Translations under genes and position numbers: made by a program
Notes under the pieces: model-generated
Seen by the model: the letters and a program-made list of their open reading frames with translations, nothing else
Database searches by the model: none
What the model was told of the DNA's origin: nothing
DNA from: Heyndrickxia acidiproducens DSM 23148
GTDB lineage: Bacteria > Bacillota > Bacilli > Bacillales > Bacillaceae_C
Length of the DNA stretch: 37,377 nt
Reading direction: 5' to 3'
Assembly (NCBI RefSeq): GCF_000374345.1
Contig: NZ_KB894011.1
Location: 1 to 37,377, forward strand
Shown here: piece by piece, positions 14,089 to 22,825 of the stretch
How the letters are laid out: every line of letters starts with the position of its first letter
Position numbering within the stretch: position 1 is the stretch's first letter

Positions 14089-14474
14089 TGAGGTACTGCA
14101 ATTTTAATGGATGCCATAACAAAATAACATCCGGCTATTATTGTGATGAGCATAAACGATCTGCTAAATCAGCCAGGGCAAAGCAAAAGAAACGCAGTAT
14201 TTACCATCATGAGAATAAACCATTTTACAATTCGGACGAGTGGAAATACATGAGGTCAATCATTTATCAAAGAGAGCACGGGTACTGTCAGAGGTGTGGC
14301 AGGTTTGTCTTTGGCAGGCAGGCACATGTGCACCATATTATTGAAATCAAGAAGGATCCGACATTAAAGCTTGAACCAAACAATCTGATGCTGCTTTGTC
14401 CAAAGTGTCACGCCGAAGAAGAAAACAAAGACAAAAATAAAAAGCAAAATGTTTTCCCGAGTTATTTTCAATAG
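14088..14474 (+). CDS. HNH endonuclease
   Basis: Zinc-containing nuclease acting with terminase, 128 aa. An N-terminal zinc ribbon (CNFNGCHNK...CDEH) precedes the HNH core CQRCG...HVHHIIEIKKDP...LEPNNLMLLCPKCHAEEENK, with both CxxC pairs and the HH dipeptide. HNH next to P27-type TerS is typical of cos phages with HK97-like packaging, where the HNH protein stimulates cleavage by terminase. Confidence 0.9.
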   Translation: MRYCNFNGCHNKITSGYYCDEHKRSAKSARAKQKKRSIYHHENKPFYNSDEWKYMRSIIYQREHGYCQRCGRFVFGRQAHVHHIIEIKKDPTLKLEPNNLMLLCPKCHAEEENKDKNKKQNVFPSYFQ

Positions 14475-14580
14475 CCCCCCCTATCCAAAATGAAAAATTT
14501 GTGTTTTGGGGAGATAGGCAGCAGGGGAGTCATCTATTTCGTTAGACAAAAATTTCAAAAAAGAAAAGGGGGTGTGAAAG
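14475..14580. other. Candidate cos region between HNH and TerS
   Basis: After the HNH stop comes a run of seven C (14475-14481), then an interrupted inverted repeat: CCTATC 14480-14485 with GATAGG 14513-14518, and CCAAAA 14485-14490 with TTTTGG 14504-14509, plus GGGG at 14524-14527. In phages with HNH-P27 terminases the cohesive-end site is commonly in this gap. No cut site can be read from sequence alone. The TerS ribosome site occupies the end of the segment. Confidence 0.35.
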
Positions 14581-15018
14581 GTGGCCACCAAAAAGGACCG
14601 GCAAAAGCTTGTATCCGAAAAAACTGAAGCTGAAAAAAATCGGATCCTGAAAATCATGAGGGATGCTGACCTTTACACCCTCACTTTGGATCCACTCATT
14701 GAGTCTTACTTGGATATTTATGAAATCTACATGACAATGTATATCCAGTGGAAAGAAAAAGGATTTCCGGCAACACAGCGGCACACAAATAAAGCTGGAG
14801 CAACAAATAACAGCAAGCATCCATTGGCGCAGCAAGTAGAAACTTGGGCGGACAAGAAAACGAAAGCGTTGGATTTGCTTGGCTTAACAAACAAATCGAA
14901 AGCTGGAAAGATAGTCACTGGCGGGTCATCTGTCCGAAAAGACGAAGAGATGAAAAAACCGGAAGCAAAAGTAAGCGAATTGGAAGCACACCGGCAGAAA
15001 TGGAGAAATAAAGCCTAA
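14581..15018 (+). CDS. terS: Terminase small subunit, P27 family
   Basis: DNA-recognition subunit of the packaging motor, 145 aa. Features of the P27 group: RILKIMRDADLYTLTLDPLIESYLDIYEIYMTMYIQW, a central NNSKHPLAQQVETWADKKTKALDLLGL, and a charged tail. Start is GTG 14581 behind AAGGGGGTG. It lies directly between HNH and TerL. Confidence 0.85.
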   Translation: MATKKDRQKLVSEKTEAEKNRILKIMRDADLYTLTLDPLIESYLDIYEIYMTMYIQWKEKGFPATQRHTNKAGATNNSKHPLAQQVETWADKKTKALDLLGLTNKSKAGKIVTGGSSVRKDEEMKKPEAKVSELEAHRQKWRNKA

Positions 15019-15039
15019 TGTTTGGAGGTGGCGGTTTAT

Positions 15040-16761
15040 GTGATAGAACGCGGCGTTAATTATGCGGATATTTTTGCAAAGAAAGTAAGGAAATCGCCTA
15101 AGAAATACCCGGATACCATTAAAAAAATGGTAGACCGTTATTATAAATGGAAAAAGCGGAAAGACATTTGGTTTGATGTTGATCGTGCTAATGAAATGAT
15201 GGACTGGGTAGAAACCTTTGTCCGCCATACAAAAGGTGATTTAGCAGGTCAGCCGTTTATCCTGGAAGAATGGGAAAAATTCGCATATAGCTGGATTTAC
15301 GGATGGGTTCATAAAAATGAAAAAGGCAAGGTTGTGCGTGTCACCCGGGAAGCATATATCCAAATTCCAAAGAAAAACGGGAAAACACTGCTTGCGGTTG
15401 GTGCCCTGGGCTATGCCATGTATGGGGAAGGCGTTTTAAGCGCAGATTGTTACTGCTGTGCATCTGATTTTCAACAGGCACAGTACGCTGCGAAGCCATT
15501 TGCAGCTACAATTTTGAACCATGATGCTCTTATGAATGCCTCGCATATCTACAAGGGGCCTAAAGGTACCGTTTCGTCCGTAACATATGACTATATTCAT
15601 AATGAACTGGCTTATCAGAACCAGTTCATTGTTATGTCAAAAAACATAGACAGCATTGAAGGATCAAATCCACATTTTGTTTTGAATGACGAGCTTCACG
15701 CCCAGGAGAACATGGATCAATACGACAACTTCAAGTCGGCACAAATCTCCCGGGATGAGCCAATCATGTTCAATATTTCCACAGCCGGTAAAGGTTCATC
15801 CAGTGTTGGAATGCGGGTCTATAAAGAAGCAAAACAAGTCCTGAAAAATGATGATAATGACGCCAGCTTTGTGATGATTTATGAGCCAAATAAAAATTAC
15901 GATTGGACAGATCGCAAAGTATGGGCCATGGTTAATCCTAATATTGGTGTATCTGTTACCATGAGTGCTCTTGAGACAGAATTTATTACTGCAGCACGTT
16001 CGGCACATAAGAAAGCCGAATTTTTATCTAAGCATTTAAATGTGTTTGTGAATGGGGCAGACAATTTCTTTGAACAAGATCAGGTTGAACATGTACTTGT
16101 AGATGACCTCGGGGACTTGACCGGGGAAACCTGCTATCTTGGGTTGGACTTGTCGAAAACTACAGACCTTACCTGCGTCAGTTTAAATTTTCCTACCTAC
16201 AATGATGATGGAAAATCCATTTTGAAGGTGAAGCAAATGTACTTCATTCCAAATGCAGATATTGAATACCGGGAAAAAGAGGACAATGTGCCATACACTG
16301 ATTTAGCTGAACGCGGATTTGTCCAGTTTTGTGATGGGAAGATGATCGACCAGGACCAGGTGCTAGAATACATCAAGGAATGCATGGACATTTATGACGT
16401 GCAGCAGCTAAATTATGACCCGGCTATGTCACAAAAGCTTATTGAGAAATGCGACAACTTAGGGCTTGAATGTGTGGCCGTTAACCAATATCCATCTGTC
16501 ATGAATGCCATGATCGATGACGCCGAGCGGCTGATTTATGAGAAGCGGCTATTCACGGACAACCCACTTTTTATTTATTGCGCTTTAAATCTTGTGGTTG
16601 TCGAAAATATAAATGGCATGAAGGGCCCTTCCAAACGAATGAGTAAGAAAAAGATTGATGGATTTGTAGCGTTTTTGGTTGGTCATAAAGAAACCATGAT
16701 GCTTATGGATGACCTAGACGAAAGTGGCCTGGATGATTTGATAAGTGAAATTTATAGATAG
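15040..16761 (+). CDS. terL: Terminase large subunit
   Basis: ATPase and nuclease of the packaging motor, 573 aa. Walker A variant IPKKNGKT at about 109-116, Walker B FVLNDELHA, coupling segment NISTAG. The nuclease domain begins YLGLDLSKTTDLTC, with later acidic residues in QLNYDPAMSQ and DGFVAFLVGHK. I use GTG 15040 because GGAGGTG at 15023-15029 is ten bases upstream. A TTG at 15022 overlaps that site. Confidence 0.95.
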   Translation: MIERGVNYADIFAKKVRKSPKKYPDTIKKMVDRYYKWKKRKDIWFDVDRANEMMDWVETFVRHTKGDLAGQPFILEEWEKFAYSWIYGWVHKNEKGKVVRVTREAYIQIPKKNGKTLLAVGALGYAMYGEGVLSADCYCCASDFQQAQYAAKPFAATILNHDALMNASHIYKGPKGTVSSVTYDYIHNELAYQNQFIVMSKNIDSIEGSNPHFVLNDELHAQENMDQYDNFKSAQISRDEPIMFNISTAGKGSSSVGMRVYKEAKQVLKNDDNDASFVMIYEPNKNYDWTDRKVWAMVNPNIGVSVTMSALETEFITAARSAHKKAEFLSKHLNVFVNGADNFFEQDQVEHVLVDDLGDLTGETCYLGLDLSKTTDLTCVSLNFPTYNDDGKSILKVKQMYFIPNADIEYREKEDNVPYTDLAERGFVQFCDGKMIDQDQVLEYIKECMDIYDVQQLNYDPAMSQKLIEKCDNLGLECVAVNQYPSVMNAMIDDAERLIYEKRLFTDNPLFIYCALNLVVVENINGMKGPSKRMSKKKIDGFVAFLVGHKETMMLMDDLDESGLDDLISEIYR

Positions 16762-16800
16762 AAAAAAGTGACCCCAAATAATTATTTGAAGTCACCTTAT
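16762..16800. terminator. Hairpin between convergent genes, strong for the minus strand
   Basis: GTGAC (16768-16772) pairs with GTCAC (16791-16795) and AAATAA with TTATTT inside. On the minus strand the hairpin runs into six T. On the plus strand the following tract is weaker. It serves the leftward gene at 16811 and may reduce late read-through. Confidence 0.65.
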
Positions 16801-16810
16801 CCTATTTTCA

Positions 16811-17008
16811 TTAAATTCCTTTGAACTTAACACTCGGTCTAGGTGTTTGGTTTCGGAAAGCTTCTCGAATTTCTCCGATAACAGATGTGTACAAATCAGC
16901 AATTTCTTTGGGGGATTTTCCGGATAAATCCTGATTTTGTAAAAAAAGCATAGTTAATGCTTCGGTTTTAGTTCTCGGAAATGTGTCTAATCTAACATCA
17001 TTTGACAT
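16811..17008 (-). CDS. Small leftward gene inside the late operon
   Basis: 65 aa on the strand opposite to all packaging and head genes, between TerL and portal. AAGGAGG lies eight bases before ATG 17008. The product (MSNDVRLDTFPRTKTEALTM...) is mixed charge, probably two helices (TEALTMLFLQNQDLSG, SPKEIADLYTSVIGEIREAF). I recall similar small antisense-oriented genes at this position in Bacillus phages, function unknown. Its own terminator and orientation suggest expression in the prophage, when the late genes are off. Confidence 0.7.
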   Translation of the reverse strand: MSNDVRLDTFPRTKTEALTMLFLQNQDLSGKSPKEIADLYTSVIGEIREAFRNQTPRPSVKFKGI

Positions 17009-17077
17009 ATTTACACCTCCTTCCAATTACTATATTCGACAAGAAGTGAGGAAAATCCTACGAAAGGCGGTGAGAAA

Positions 17078-18295
17078 TTGGGATTACGGGACAGGCTTTC
17101 AAATTTTTTATTGAGGAAAGTTGAAAAGCGCGGTTGGTTTGAAGATGTCTTTTCCACAACGCTCCGATACGGCGGCCGTTACGTCAACGATGAAAACATC
17201 TTAGAATCCAGTGATGTTTACGAGCTGTTGCAGGATATCAGCAATCAGATGATGCTGGCGGATATTGTTGTCGAAGACGAGAACGGGGAGGGGATCAAAG
17301 ACCAATTCGCCGCACGGGTGTTAAAAAATCCAAACAACTATCTGACAGGAGCCGAGTTTTTAAAGCTGATGACAAATACGTATTTGCTCCAGGGCGAAGT
17401 GTTTCCGATTTTAAATGGGGACGAGCTGCATCTGGCGACAAATGTCTATACAGAACTGGATGACAAGCTGGTCGAACACTTTAAAGTGAACGGGAATGAA
17501 ATCCCATCCTTTATGGTCCGGCACGTAAAAAACATTGGTACTAATCATTTGCGTGGTGTCGGTATTTTAGACCTCGGAAAAAACACGCTGGAAGGCGTTA
17601 TGAGCGCCGAAAAAGTTTTGACAGATAAATATTCAAAAGGCGGATTTCTGGCCTTCTTGCTCAAACTGGACGCCCATATAAACCCGCAAAATGCGGCTCA
17701 ATCAAAATTAATTAAAGCTATCCTGGATCAGTTGGAAGCAATTGACGAGTCCAGGACTGTAAAGATGATCCCTCTCGGAAAAGGCTATGATATTGAAACA
17801 ATGCAAAGCCCCATAGATGACGAAAAAATATTGGCTTATCTGAATGTCTATAAAAAGGATCTTGGCAAGTTTTTGGGAATTAACGTGGAAACGTACCAAG
17901 CGCTTTTAAAAACGGATATCGAGAAGGCCATGATGTACCTACACAACAAGGCCGTAAAACCGATCATGCGAAACTTTGAAGACCATTTGAGTCTTCTTCT
18001 TTTCGGCCCAAAATCGGGCAAGCGAATAAAATTCAAGATTAATATTTTGGACTTTGTGCCGTATAGCACTAAAACAAACATCGGCTACAACATTGTGCGT
18101 ACGGGCATTACAAGTCCTGACAATGTGGCGGAAATGCTCGGGTTTCCGAGGCAGAACACGCCGGAAACGCAGGCGATTTATATCAGTAATGACTTGTCGA
18201 AGATCGGGGAGAAAAAAGCAACTGACAATTCGCTGCAAGCTGACTACTTGAAGGGAGGTGATGGAAATGAAAACAAGGGAAATGAGGACATTTGA
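17078..18295 (+). CDS. Portal protein, HK97 family
   Basis: Dodecameric portal through which DNA is packaged, 405 aa. Typical features: SSDVYELLQDISNQMMLADIVV near the N-terminus, LKNPNNYLTGAEFLKLM, the SAEKVLTDKYSKGGFLAFLLKL segment and a C-terminal YLHNKAVKPIMRNFEDHLS...NILDFVPYSTKTN. TTG 17078 has GGCGGTGAG upstream. The 3' end overlaps the protease gene. Confidence 0.92.
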   Translation: MGLRDRLSNFLLRKVEKRGWFEDVFSTTLRYGGRYVNDENILESSDVYELLQDISNQMMLADIVVEDENGEGIKDQFAARVLKNPNNYLTGAEFLKLMTNTYLLQGEVFPILNGDELHLATNVYTELDDKLVEHFKVNGNEIPSFMVRHVKNIGTNHLRGVGILDLGKNTLEGVMSAEKVLTDKYSKGGFLAFLLKLDAHINPQNAAQSKLIKAILDQLEAIDESRTVKMIPLGKGYDIETMQSPIDDEKILAYLNVYKKDLGKFLGINVETYQALLKTDIEKAMMYLHNKAVKPIMRNFEDHLSLLLFGPKSGKRIKFKINILDFVPYSTKTNIGYNIVRTGITSPDNVAEMLGFPRQNTPETQAIYISNDLSKIGEKKATDNSLQADYLKGGDGNENKGNEDI

Positions 18296-18842
18296 CATCA
18301 CCGGTCTTCAAAAGCGAGATGGGCTGAATGATCAGCCAGCAATGATCAGCGGGTATGCTTCCGTTTTTAACTCAAAAACATCCATTGGAGATTTCTTTGA
18401 TGAGGTGATTGCACCTGGCGCATTTAACAAGTCGCTGGCAAACAACAGCGATGTACGGGCCCTGTTTAATCACAATTGGGACAAGGTGCTTGGCCGGACA
18501 AAAAGCGGCACGCTACGCCTTTTCGAAGACGACCGCGGCCTCAAGTTCGAAATTGACTTACCGGATACATCAGTTGCCCGAGACCTGGCGGAAAGCATGG
18601 CTAGGGGAGACATTAATCAATGTTCATTTGGATTTTTTGCAACTGGCGAAAACTGGGATTATACATCTGATCCGGCGCTACGGACCGTAACTGAGGTTGA
18701 ACTCTATGAAATTAGCATTGTATCAATTCCGGCTTACGAGGATACAGAAGCCGCGTTGGTACGAAGTAAAGAGATTGATAAAGAAGTGGAACAACGCTTG
18801 AAAATATTAAACCAAATAAAAGGAGTTTTGGAAAATGAATAA
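18267..18842 (+). CDS. Prohead protease, HK97 family
   Basis: Serine protease that trims the capsid protein during assembly, 191 aa. The family signature ISGYASVFNS...EVIAPGAF is followed by catalytic His in LFNHNWDKVLGRT (H69) and Ser in NQCSFGF (S120), then EISIVSIPAYEDT. ATG 18267 is seven bases after GGGAGGTG. Two upstream in-frame starts are too close to it. It overlaps the portal and capsid genes. Confidence 0.92.
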   Translation: MKTREMRTFDITGLQKRDGLNDQPAMISGYASVFNSKTSIGDFFDEVIAPGAFNKSLANNSDVRALFNHNWDKVLGRTKSGTLRLFEDDRGLKFEIDLPDTSVARDLAESMARGDINQCSFGFFATGENWDYTSDPALRTVTEVELYEISIVSIPAYEDTEAALVRSKEIDKEVEQRLKILNQIKGVLENE

Positions 18843-20274
18843 AAAGTTACTGCTTGCCTTGCAAAAACGGAATAAAGCCCGCCTGGTAGAATTGCGCGGA
18901 CGGTTAGAAAAAAATGAAGTTCGAGCGGATGATCTGACAAGCGTCCAGGAAGAAGTGCAGGCACTTGTTAATGAACTGCAGGACATTGCCGATACACTGG
19001 CTAATATGGAAGACGGTAACAATGGAGATGGTTCCAGTGATGGCTCCGGGGATAATACCAGCGGGGAAACAGGCGGAAGCGGATCCGGTGATGGTTCTGG
19101 GAATGGAGAAGGCCGGGATGGTGAGCCTGGTAATGAAGGGGAAGATAGTGCCGGTAAAGGCGACGAAGGCGGAGAAGGTGAAAGCGAAAACCGTTCTGCC
19201 GGGATTTCGTCCGAACAACGCGATGGTATTATGTCGCAAATTGCATCCGGCCTTTCCACGCGCGGACATAAATCTACGCAAACAAGGGAAAAAGAAATTC
19301 GATCCGCATTTGCAAACTTTGTTGTTGGCAATATCACGGAAGCAGAAGCACGTTCTCTTGGTGTTGAAGCTGGCAATGGTTCGGTAACAGTTCCGGAAGT
19401 CATTGCGTCCGAAATCATTACCTACGCGCAAGAAGAAAACTTGCTGCGTAAATACGGGACTACTGTCCGGACAAAAGGTGATGTAAAATATCCTGTTCTT
19501 GTTAAAAAAGCTGAAGCCAATGTCACGAAAACCGAACGTGGCGATTCTAATCCAATACCTGAAACAGAAATCGAATTCGACGAAATCCTGCTGGATCCAG
19601 CTGAATTTGATGCCTTGGCCACGGTCACGAAAAAGCTGCTTAAAATGTCCGGCGCTCCGGTTGAACAAATCGTCATTGATGAGCTGAAAAAGGCATATGT
19701 TCGTAAAGAAACCAACTTTATGTTTAACGGCGACGATGTTGGCAATGAAAACCCGGGCGCTCTCACGAAAAAGGCCGTTGCCTTTACTCCAAAAACTGCA
19801 GTTGACCTTTCAGCTGCAGATGCTGGCCAAAAAATGTATGACGCCCTGATCGAAATGAAGAACACGCCAGTCACGGAAGTCATGAAAAAGGGTCGTTGGA
19901 TTATCAACCGTGCAGCCTTAACAGTCGTTGAAAAAATGAAAACAGCTGATGGGTTTCCTTTACTACGTCCAATGACGCAAGCGGAAGGCGGAATTGGCTC
20001 CATGCTCGTTGGTTACCCTGTGGACGTGACAGACGCAGCCGACAAGAAGGGCACACCTGATGTTCCAGTATTCTACTTTGGTGACTTTAAGCAGTTCCGA
20101 ATCCAAGATGTAATTGGGGCAATGGAACTACAGAAACTGGTTGAAAAATATGCTGGCACGAATAAAATCGGTTTCCAAATTTACAACCTGCTTGATGGCC
20201 AACTGATTTATAGCCCATTTGAGCCGGCCGTTTACCGATATGAAGTCGCAGTTACCGCACCAGTAGCAGGGTAA
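18835..20274 (+). CDS. Major capsid protein, HK97 fold, with Gly/Ser/acidic linker
   Basis: 479 aa. Residues 1-59 are a helical scaffold (delta-like) domain. Residues about 60-119 are a low-complexity stretch of Gly, Ser, Asp, Glu and Asn. The HK97 coat domain follows (GNGSVTVPEVIASEIITYAQEENLLRKYGTTV through AVYRYEVAV). The protease coded just upstream would normally cut between scaffold and coat, here probably after the linker. ATG 18835 overlaps the protease end. Confidence 0.92.
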   Translation: MNKKLLLALQKRNKARLVELRGRLEKNEVRADDLTSVQEEVQALVNELQDIADTLANMEDGNNGDGSSDGSGDNTSGETGGSGSGDGSGNGEGRDGEPGNEGEDSAGKGDEGGEGESENRSAGISSEQRDGIMSQIASGLSTRGHKSTQTREKEIRSAFANFVVGNITEAEARSLGVEAGNGSVTVPEVIASEIITYAQEENLLRKYGTTVRTKGDVKYPVLVKKAEANVTKTERGDSNPIPETEIEFDEILLDPAEFDALATVTKKLLKMSGAPVEQIVIDELKKAYVRKETNFMFNGDDVGNENPGALTKKAVAFTPKTAVDLSAADAGQKMYDALIEMKNTPVTEVMKKGRWIINRAALTVVEKMKTADGFPLLRPMTQAEGGIGSMLVGYPVDVTDAADKKGTPDVPVFYFGDFKQFRIQDVIGAMELQKLVEKYAGTNKIGFQIYNLLDGQLIYSPFEPAVYRYEVAVTAPVAG

Positions 20275-20280
20275 TAGCGT

Positions 20281-20550
20281 ATGACTGATCAAGAGTATCT
20301 AGAAAAATTAAAATCGCATATGCATTGGGAAGAGGGCATGGATGAAACCATGCTCCCTTTTTACATTGTCCAAGGTAAAAAATATGTCCAAAAAGCTGTC
20401 GGTAAAGAAGTGGAATACTTAGTTATTATGTGTGCCGGAATTTTTTATGAATACCGTGTGGCTGAAAAAGAACTAGGCGCAGCATTAGACGCAATGACTC
20501 CCTTCTTTGTCCAGGAGGTGTTCAGCGATGTCGAAACGACAGACGAATAG
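20281..20550 (+). CDS. Head-tail connector (gp6-like)
   Basis: 89 aa, all-helical by appearance (EYLEKLKSHMHWEEGMDETMLPFYIVQGKKYVQKAVG...ALDAMTPFFVQEV). Length, fold pattern and position right after the capsid gene match the gp6/gp15-type adaptor that binds the portal ring. Confidence 0.75.
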   Translation: MTDQEYLEKLKSHMHWEEGMDETMLPFYIVQGKKYVQKAVGKEVEYLVIMCAGIFYEYRVAEKELGAALDAMTPFFVQEVFSDVETTDE

Positions 20551-20860
20551 CCTTAAGTGGACAGCTGATCTATTAAAACTTGGAGAAACCATTGATCCCG
20601 AAACGGACAGGCCAGTGTCAGGCTACTCAAAAGTTCGCGATCTGAAATACAACAATATCGGCATAACTGCAGCTGATAAATTCACTTTTAAAGATGCCCA
20701 GGAAATCATGAAAAAAATAGAAACTCGTCTTGACCGCATGGTAGAAAACAATCAAAAAGATTATCGGGTTAAAATTAATGATCGAATCTATGACATTGAA
20801 CGAATCTATGTACGTGAATCAGATCGCGTAATGGAGTTGAGTTTATCCTATGCAGATTAA
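20528..20860 (+). CDS. Head closure protein (stopper-like)
   Basis: 110 aa from ATG 20528, eight bases after CAGGAGGTG. Beta-rich with RVKINDRIYDIERIYVRESDRVMELSLSYA, typical of the gp7/gp16 stopper family. It follows the connector with a 23-base overlap. Confidence 0.75.
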   Translation: MSKRQTNSLKWTADLLKLGETIDPETDRPVSGYSKVRDLKYNNIGITAADKFTFKDAQEIMKKIETRLDRMVENNQKDYRVKINDRIYDIERIYVRESDRVMELSLSYAD

Positions 20861-21182
20861 TTTTCAGCAGCTGCGGGCGATTATGAAAGAATCGGGATTG
20901 CCTGTTTATCGGGATAGTGAACCAACAACTGCGGTTTATCCATACATCGTTTATGAATATGTCAATGAGACGCACGTACGTGCCTCAAATAAGGTTCTTA
21001 AATCCATACCACTTTATCAGATTGCCGTTATCACAAATGGCACCGAAACCGATTATGAGCCGTTAAAGAAAGTGTTTAATCAATATGGTGTTGTTTACAG
21101 CCAGTTTGAGGGCTACCCGTATGACGAGAATGACGCCACCATAACACAATTTATAACGAATGTGAGGTGCGTAAATGGCTAA
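20850..21182 (+). CDS. Head-tail joining protein, tail-terminator-like
   Basis: 110 aa. TTAVYPYIVYEYVNETHVRASNK...LYQIAVITNGTETDYEPLKKVF resembles the alpha/beta tail terminator or DUF806-type proteins of siphoviruses. In many relatives the HK97 gp10-like gene comes first, but here the order is the reverse, so the exact role is uncertain. It overlaps both neighbours. Confidence 0.6.
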   Translation: MQINFQQLRAIMKESGLPVYRDSEPTTAVYPYIVYEYVNETHVRASNKVLKSIPLYQIAVITNGTETDYEPLKKVFNQYGVVYSQFEGYPYDENDATITQFITNVRCVNG

Positions 21183-21552
21183 TCACAACGGATTTGCAGA
21201 AGCCCTTAAAGAAATCAATACACTATTAAGACTGAATAAAAGAGTTGAAATGGATGCTTTGGAGGAAGCGGCAAATTATTTTGTGGATAAATTAAAGCCC
21301 CGGATAAAAGCATCCGACAAAAATAAGAAGCATTTAAAGGACAGCTTGAAAGTGGTTGTTAAAGATGACCGGGTTTGCGTCGCCTTTGATGATGACGCCT
21401 GGTATTGGTATCTGGCCGAGCATGGCCATAAAAAAGCCAATGGAAAAGGCCGTGTCAAGGGTCAGCATTTCGTTCAGAACACATGGGATGCTGAAGGTGA
21501 TAAAGTGGCGGACATTATGGCTAATAAAATAATTAAGAAAATGGAAGGATGA
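21175..21552 (+). CDS. HK97 gp10-like tail completion protein
   Basis: 125 aa. The basic middle KPRIKASDKNKKHLKDSLKV, the aromatic YWYLAEHGHKKANGKGRVKGQHFVQ and the helical end DIMANKIIKKMEG are the usual gp10-like pattern. GAGGTG precedes ATG 21175. Confidence 0.75.
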   Translation: MANHNGFAEALKEINTLLRLNKRVEMDALEEAANYFVDKLKPRIKASDKNKKHLKDSLKVVVKDDRVCVAFDDDAWYWYLAEHGHKKANGKGRVKGQHFVQNTWDAEGDKVADIMANKIIKKMEG

Positions 21553-21557
21553 TGAAC

Positions 21558-22190
21558 ATGGCAACCGAACGCAAAGAAATCCAGTACTCAGTCGGGATTG
21601 AGGATTTATATATTTGTATGATGAGTGGGTCTGAAACCGCGGATGCTATTCCAACTTATGATGCTGTTGTTTATCAGCAAACGAATATTTCAGATTTAAC
21701 AATTTCAGCTACATCAACCAACTTTGTGAAATGGGCTAGTAATAAAAAGATCATCAATATCACGAAAAACACGGCGTTTGGGCTTGCTTTTAACTTAGCC
21801 GGCTTAAATCGAGAAGTTAAGGATAAAATTTTTGGAAAAACAAGAACTAAAGGAATTTCTTTTGAAAAAGCCATTGCAAAAGAATATCCTAAATTCGCAG
21901 TGGGTGCCATTTTCCCATTGAATGATGGGTCAAAACTAGCCCGTTGGTATCCACGTTGTACAGTAGCTCCAATTGAAGAAAGCTGGAAAACGCAAAATGA
22001 AGAAATGACCGTTGATGATATTACCTATACCATCACAGCGGATCCATTGTTATTTAATGATGTCACACAAGCAGAGCTGGATACGGGAGCTGCAGATGCT
22101 GCCGGTGTAACCGTTGCAGACTTTATGAAACAGGTAGTATGTGATGAGTCTCAAATCGCAACATTATTCCCAGGAACAACGGGGGCGTGA
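21558..22190 (+). CDS. Major tail tube protein
   Basis: 210 aa, forms the hexameric rings of the tail tube. The start (ERKEIQYSVGIEDLYICMM), beta-rich body and end (ITADPLLFNDVTQAELDTGAADAAGV) fit the phi13-type major tail proteins. It precedes the tail chaperones. ATG 21558 has GAAGGAT upstream. In-frame starts at 21549 and 21552 are weaker. Confidence 0.85.
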   Translation: MATERKEIQYSVGIEDLYICMMSGSETADAIPTYDAVVYQQTNISDLTISATSTNFVKWASNKKIINITKNTAFGLAFNLAGLNREVKDKIFGKTRTKGISFEKAIAKEYPKFAVGAIFPLNDGSKLARWYPRCTVAPIEESWKTQNEEMTVDDITYTITADPLLFNDVTQAELDTGAADAAGVTVADFMKQVVCDESQIATLFPGTTGA

Positions 22191-22197
22191 TAAATAA

Positions 22198-22584
22198 ATG
22201 GCCAGATTAAGTGATCTTGTAAATGTAAATATCAACCGGGATACGATTCGCATTCAAAATGCGCAGATACCTGTTATTTTTACGATGAAAAGTTTTCCTT
22301 ATGTCGAAGAGGCCTATGGCAAGCCGTACCATGTTTTCGAACGGGATGTTAACCGCATGTTGGATAAAGGAAAAGTGACGCTCGGGAAAAGAGAAGTTAA
22401 ACTGATGAACGCGCTTATTTATGCAATGGTTCGCAGTGGGGGAACCGAATGCACGCCAGCCGAGATTGAAAATGCTATTCCTTTATCCGATTTGCCGGCA
22501 ATCTTTGAAACTGCATTTAATATTTTCAGTAACCAAAATTTCCAGGTTGAAGATGCGGAGAAGATTAAACAGGAAAAAAAGTAG
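22198..22584 (+). CDS. Tail assembly chaperone (gpG-like)
   Basis: 128 aa, binds and protects the tape measure protein during tail assembly. Alpha-helical (VIFTMKSFPYVEEAYGKPYHVFERDVNRMLDKG...PAIFETAFNIFSNQNF). It ends in QEKK and a stop just after a slippery sequence, so a longer frameshifted form is also made. Confidence 0.85.
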   Translation: MARLSDLVNVNINRDTIRIQNAQIPVIFTMKSFPYVEEAYGKPYHVFERDVNRMLDKGKVTLGKREVKLMNALIYAMVRSGGTECTPAEIENAIPLSDLPAIFETAFNIFSNQNFQVEDAEKIKQEKK

Positions 22585-22811
22585 AAAACATACTGACAAA
22601 ACACAAAGGATCTCAGTCCGAATTGGATTGGGACTTTTACTTTTTTGTCGGTAATACGTTGCTTGGATTGAGTATGGATGATTTCTTTAATATCACACCT
22701 AACCATCTTTTAAAGCAATTCATCATGTTCCTTAAGTACAACAATCCGGATGCACTGAAAGACACAAAACCGAAACAAATTTATACGCTTGATCAAACGC
22801 CGTTTTTGTAA
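22198..22811 (+). CDS. Frameshifted tail chaperone (gpGT-like fusion)
   Basis: The heptamer A AAA AAG at 22575-22581 is in the correct phase, directly before stop TAG 22582-22584. Slipping back one base reads on as VENILTKHKGSQSELDWDFYFFVGN..., ending PFL at TAA 22809-22811, giving about 204 aa. This matches the G/GT strategy of siphovirus tails. A short stem (AGTCC 22614-22618 with GGACT 22630-22634) lies about 33 bases after the slippery site and might stimulate it. The downstream frame has no good start of its own. Confidence 0.85.
22575..22581 (+). promoter_or_regulatory. Minus-one ribosomal frameshift site A AAA AAG
   Basis: The slippery heptamer lies in zero-frame phase (codons AAA AAG), one codon before the stop of the short chaperone. 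It controls the ratio of short and long chaperone forms. Confidence 0.8.
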
Positions 22812-22825
22812 AGCGAGGTGAGAAA

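Noticed and set aside
18807..19668. Two long minus-strand frames opposite the capsid gene.
   Set aside because: They arise from the repetitive Gly/Ser/acidic linker read backwards. The capsid domain is certain.
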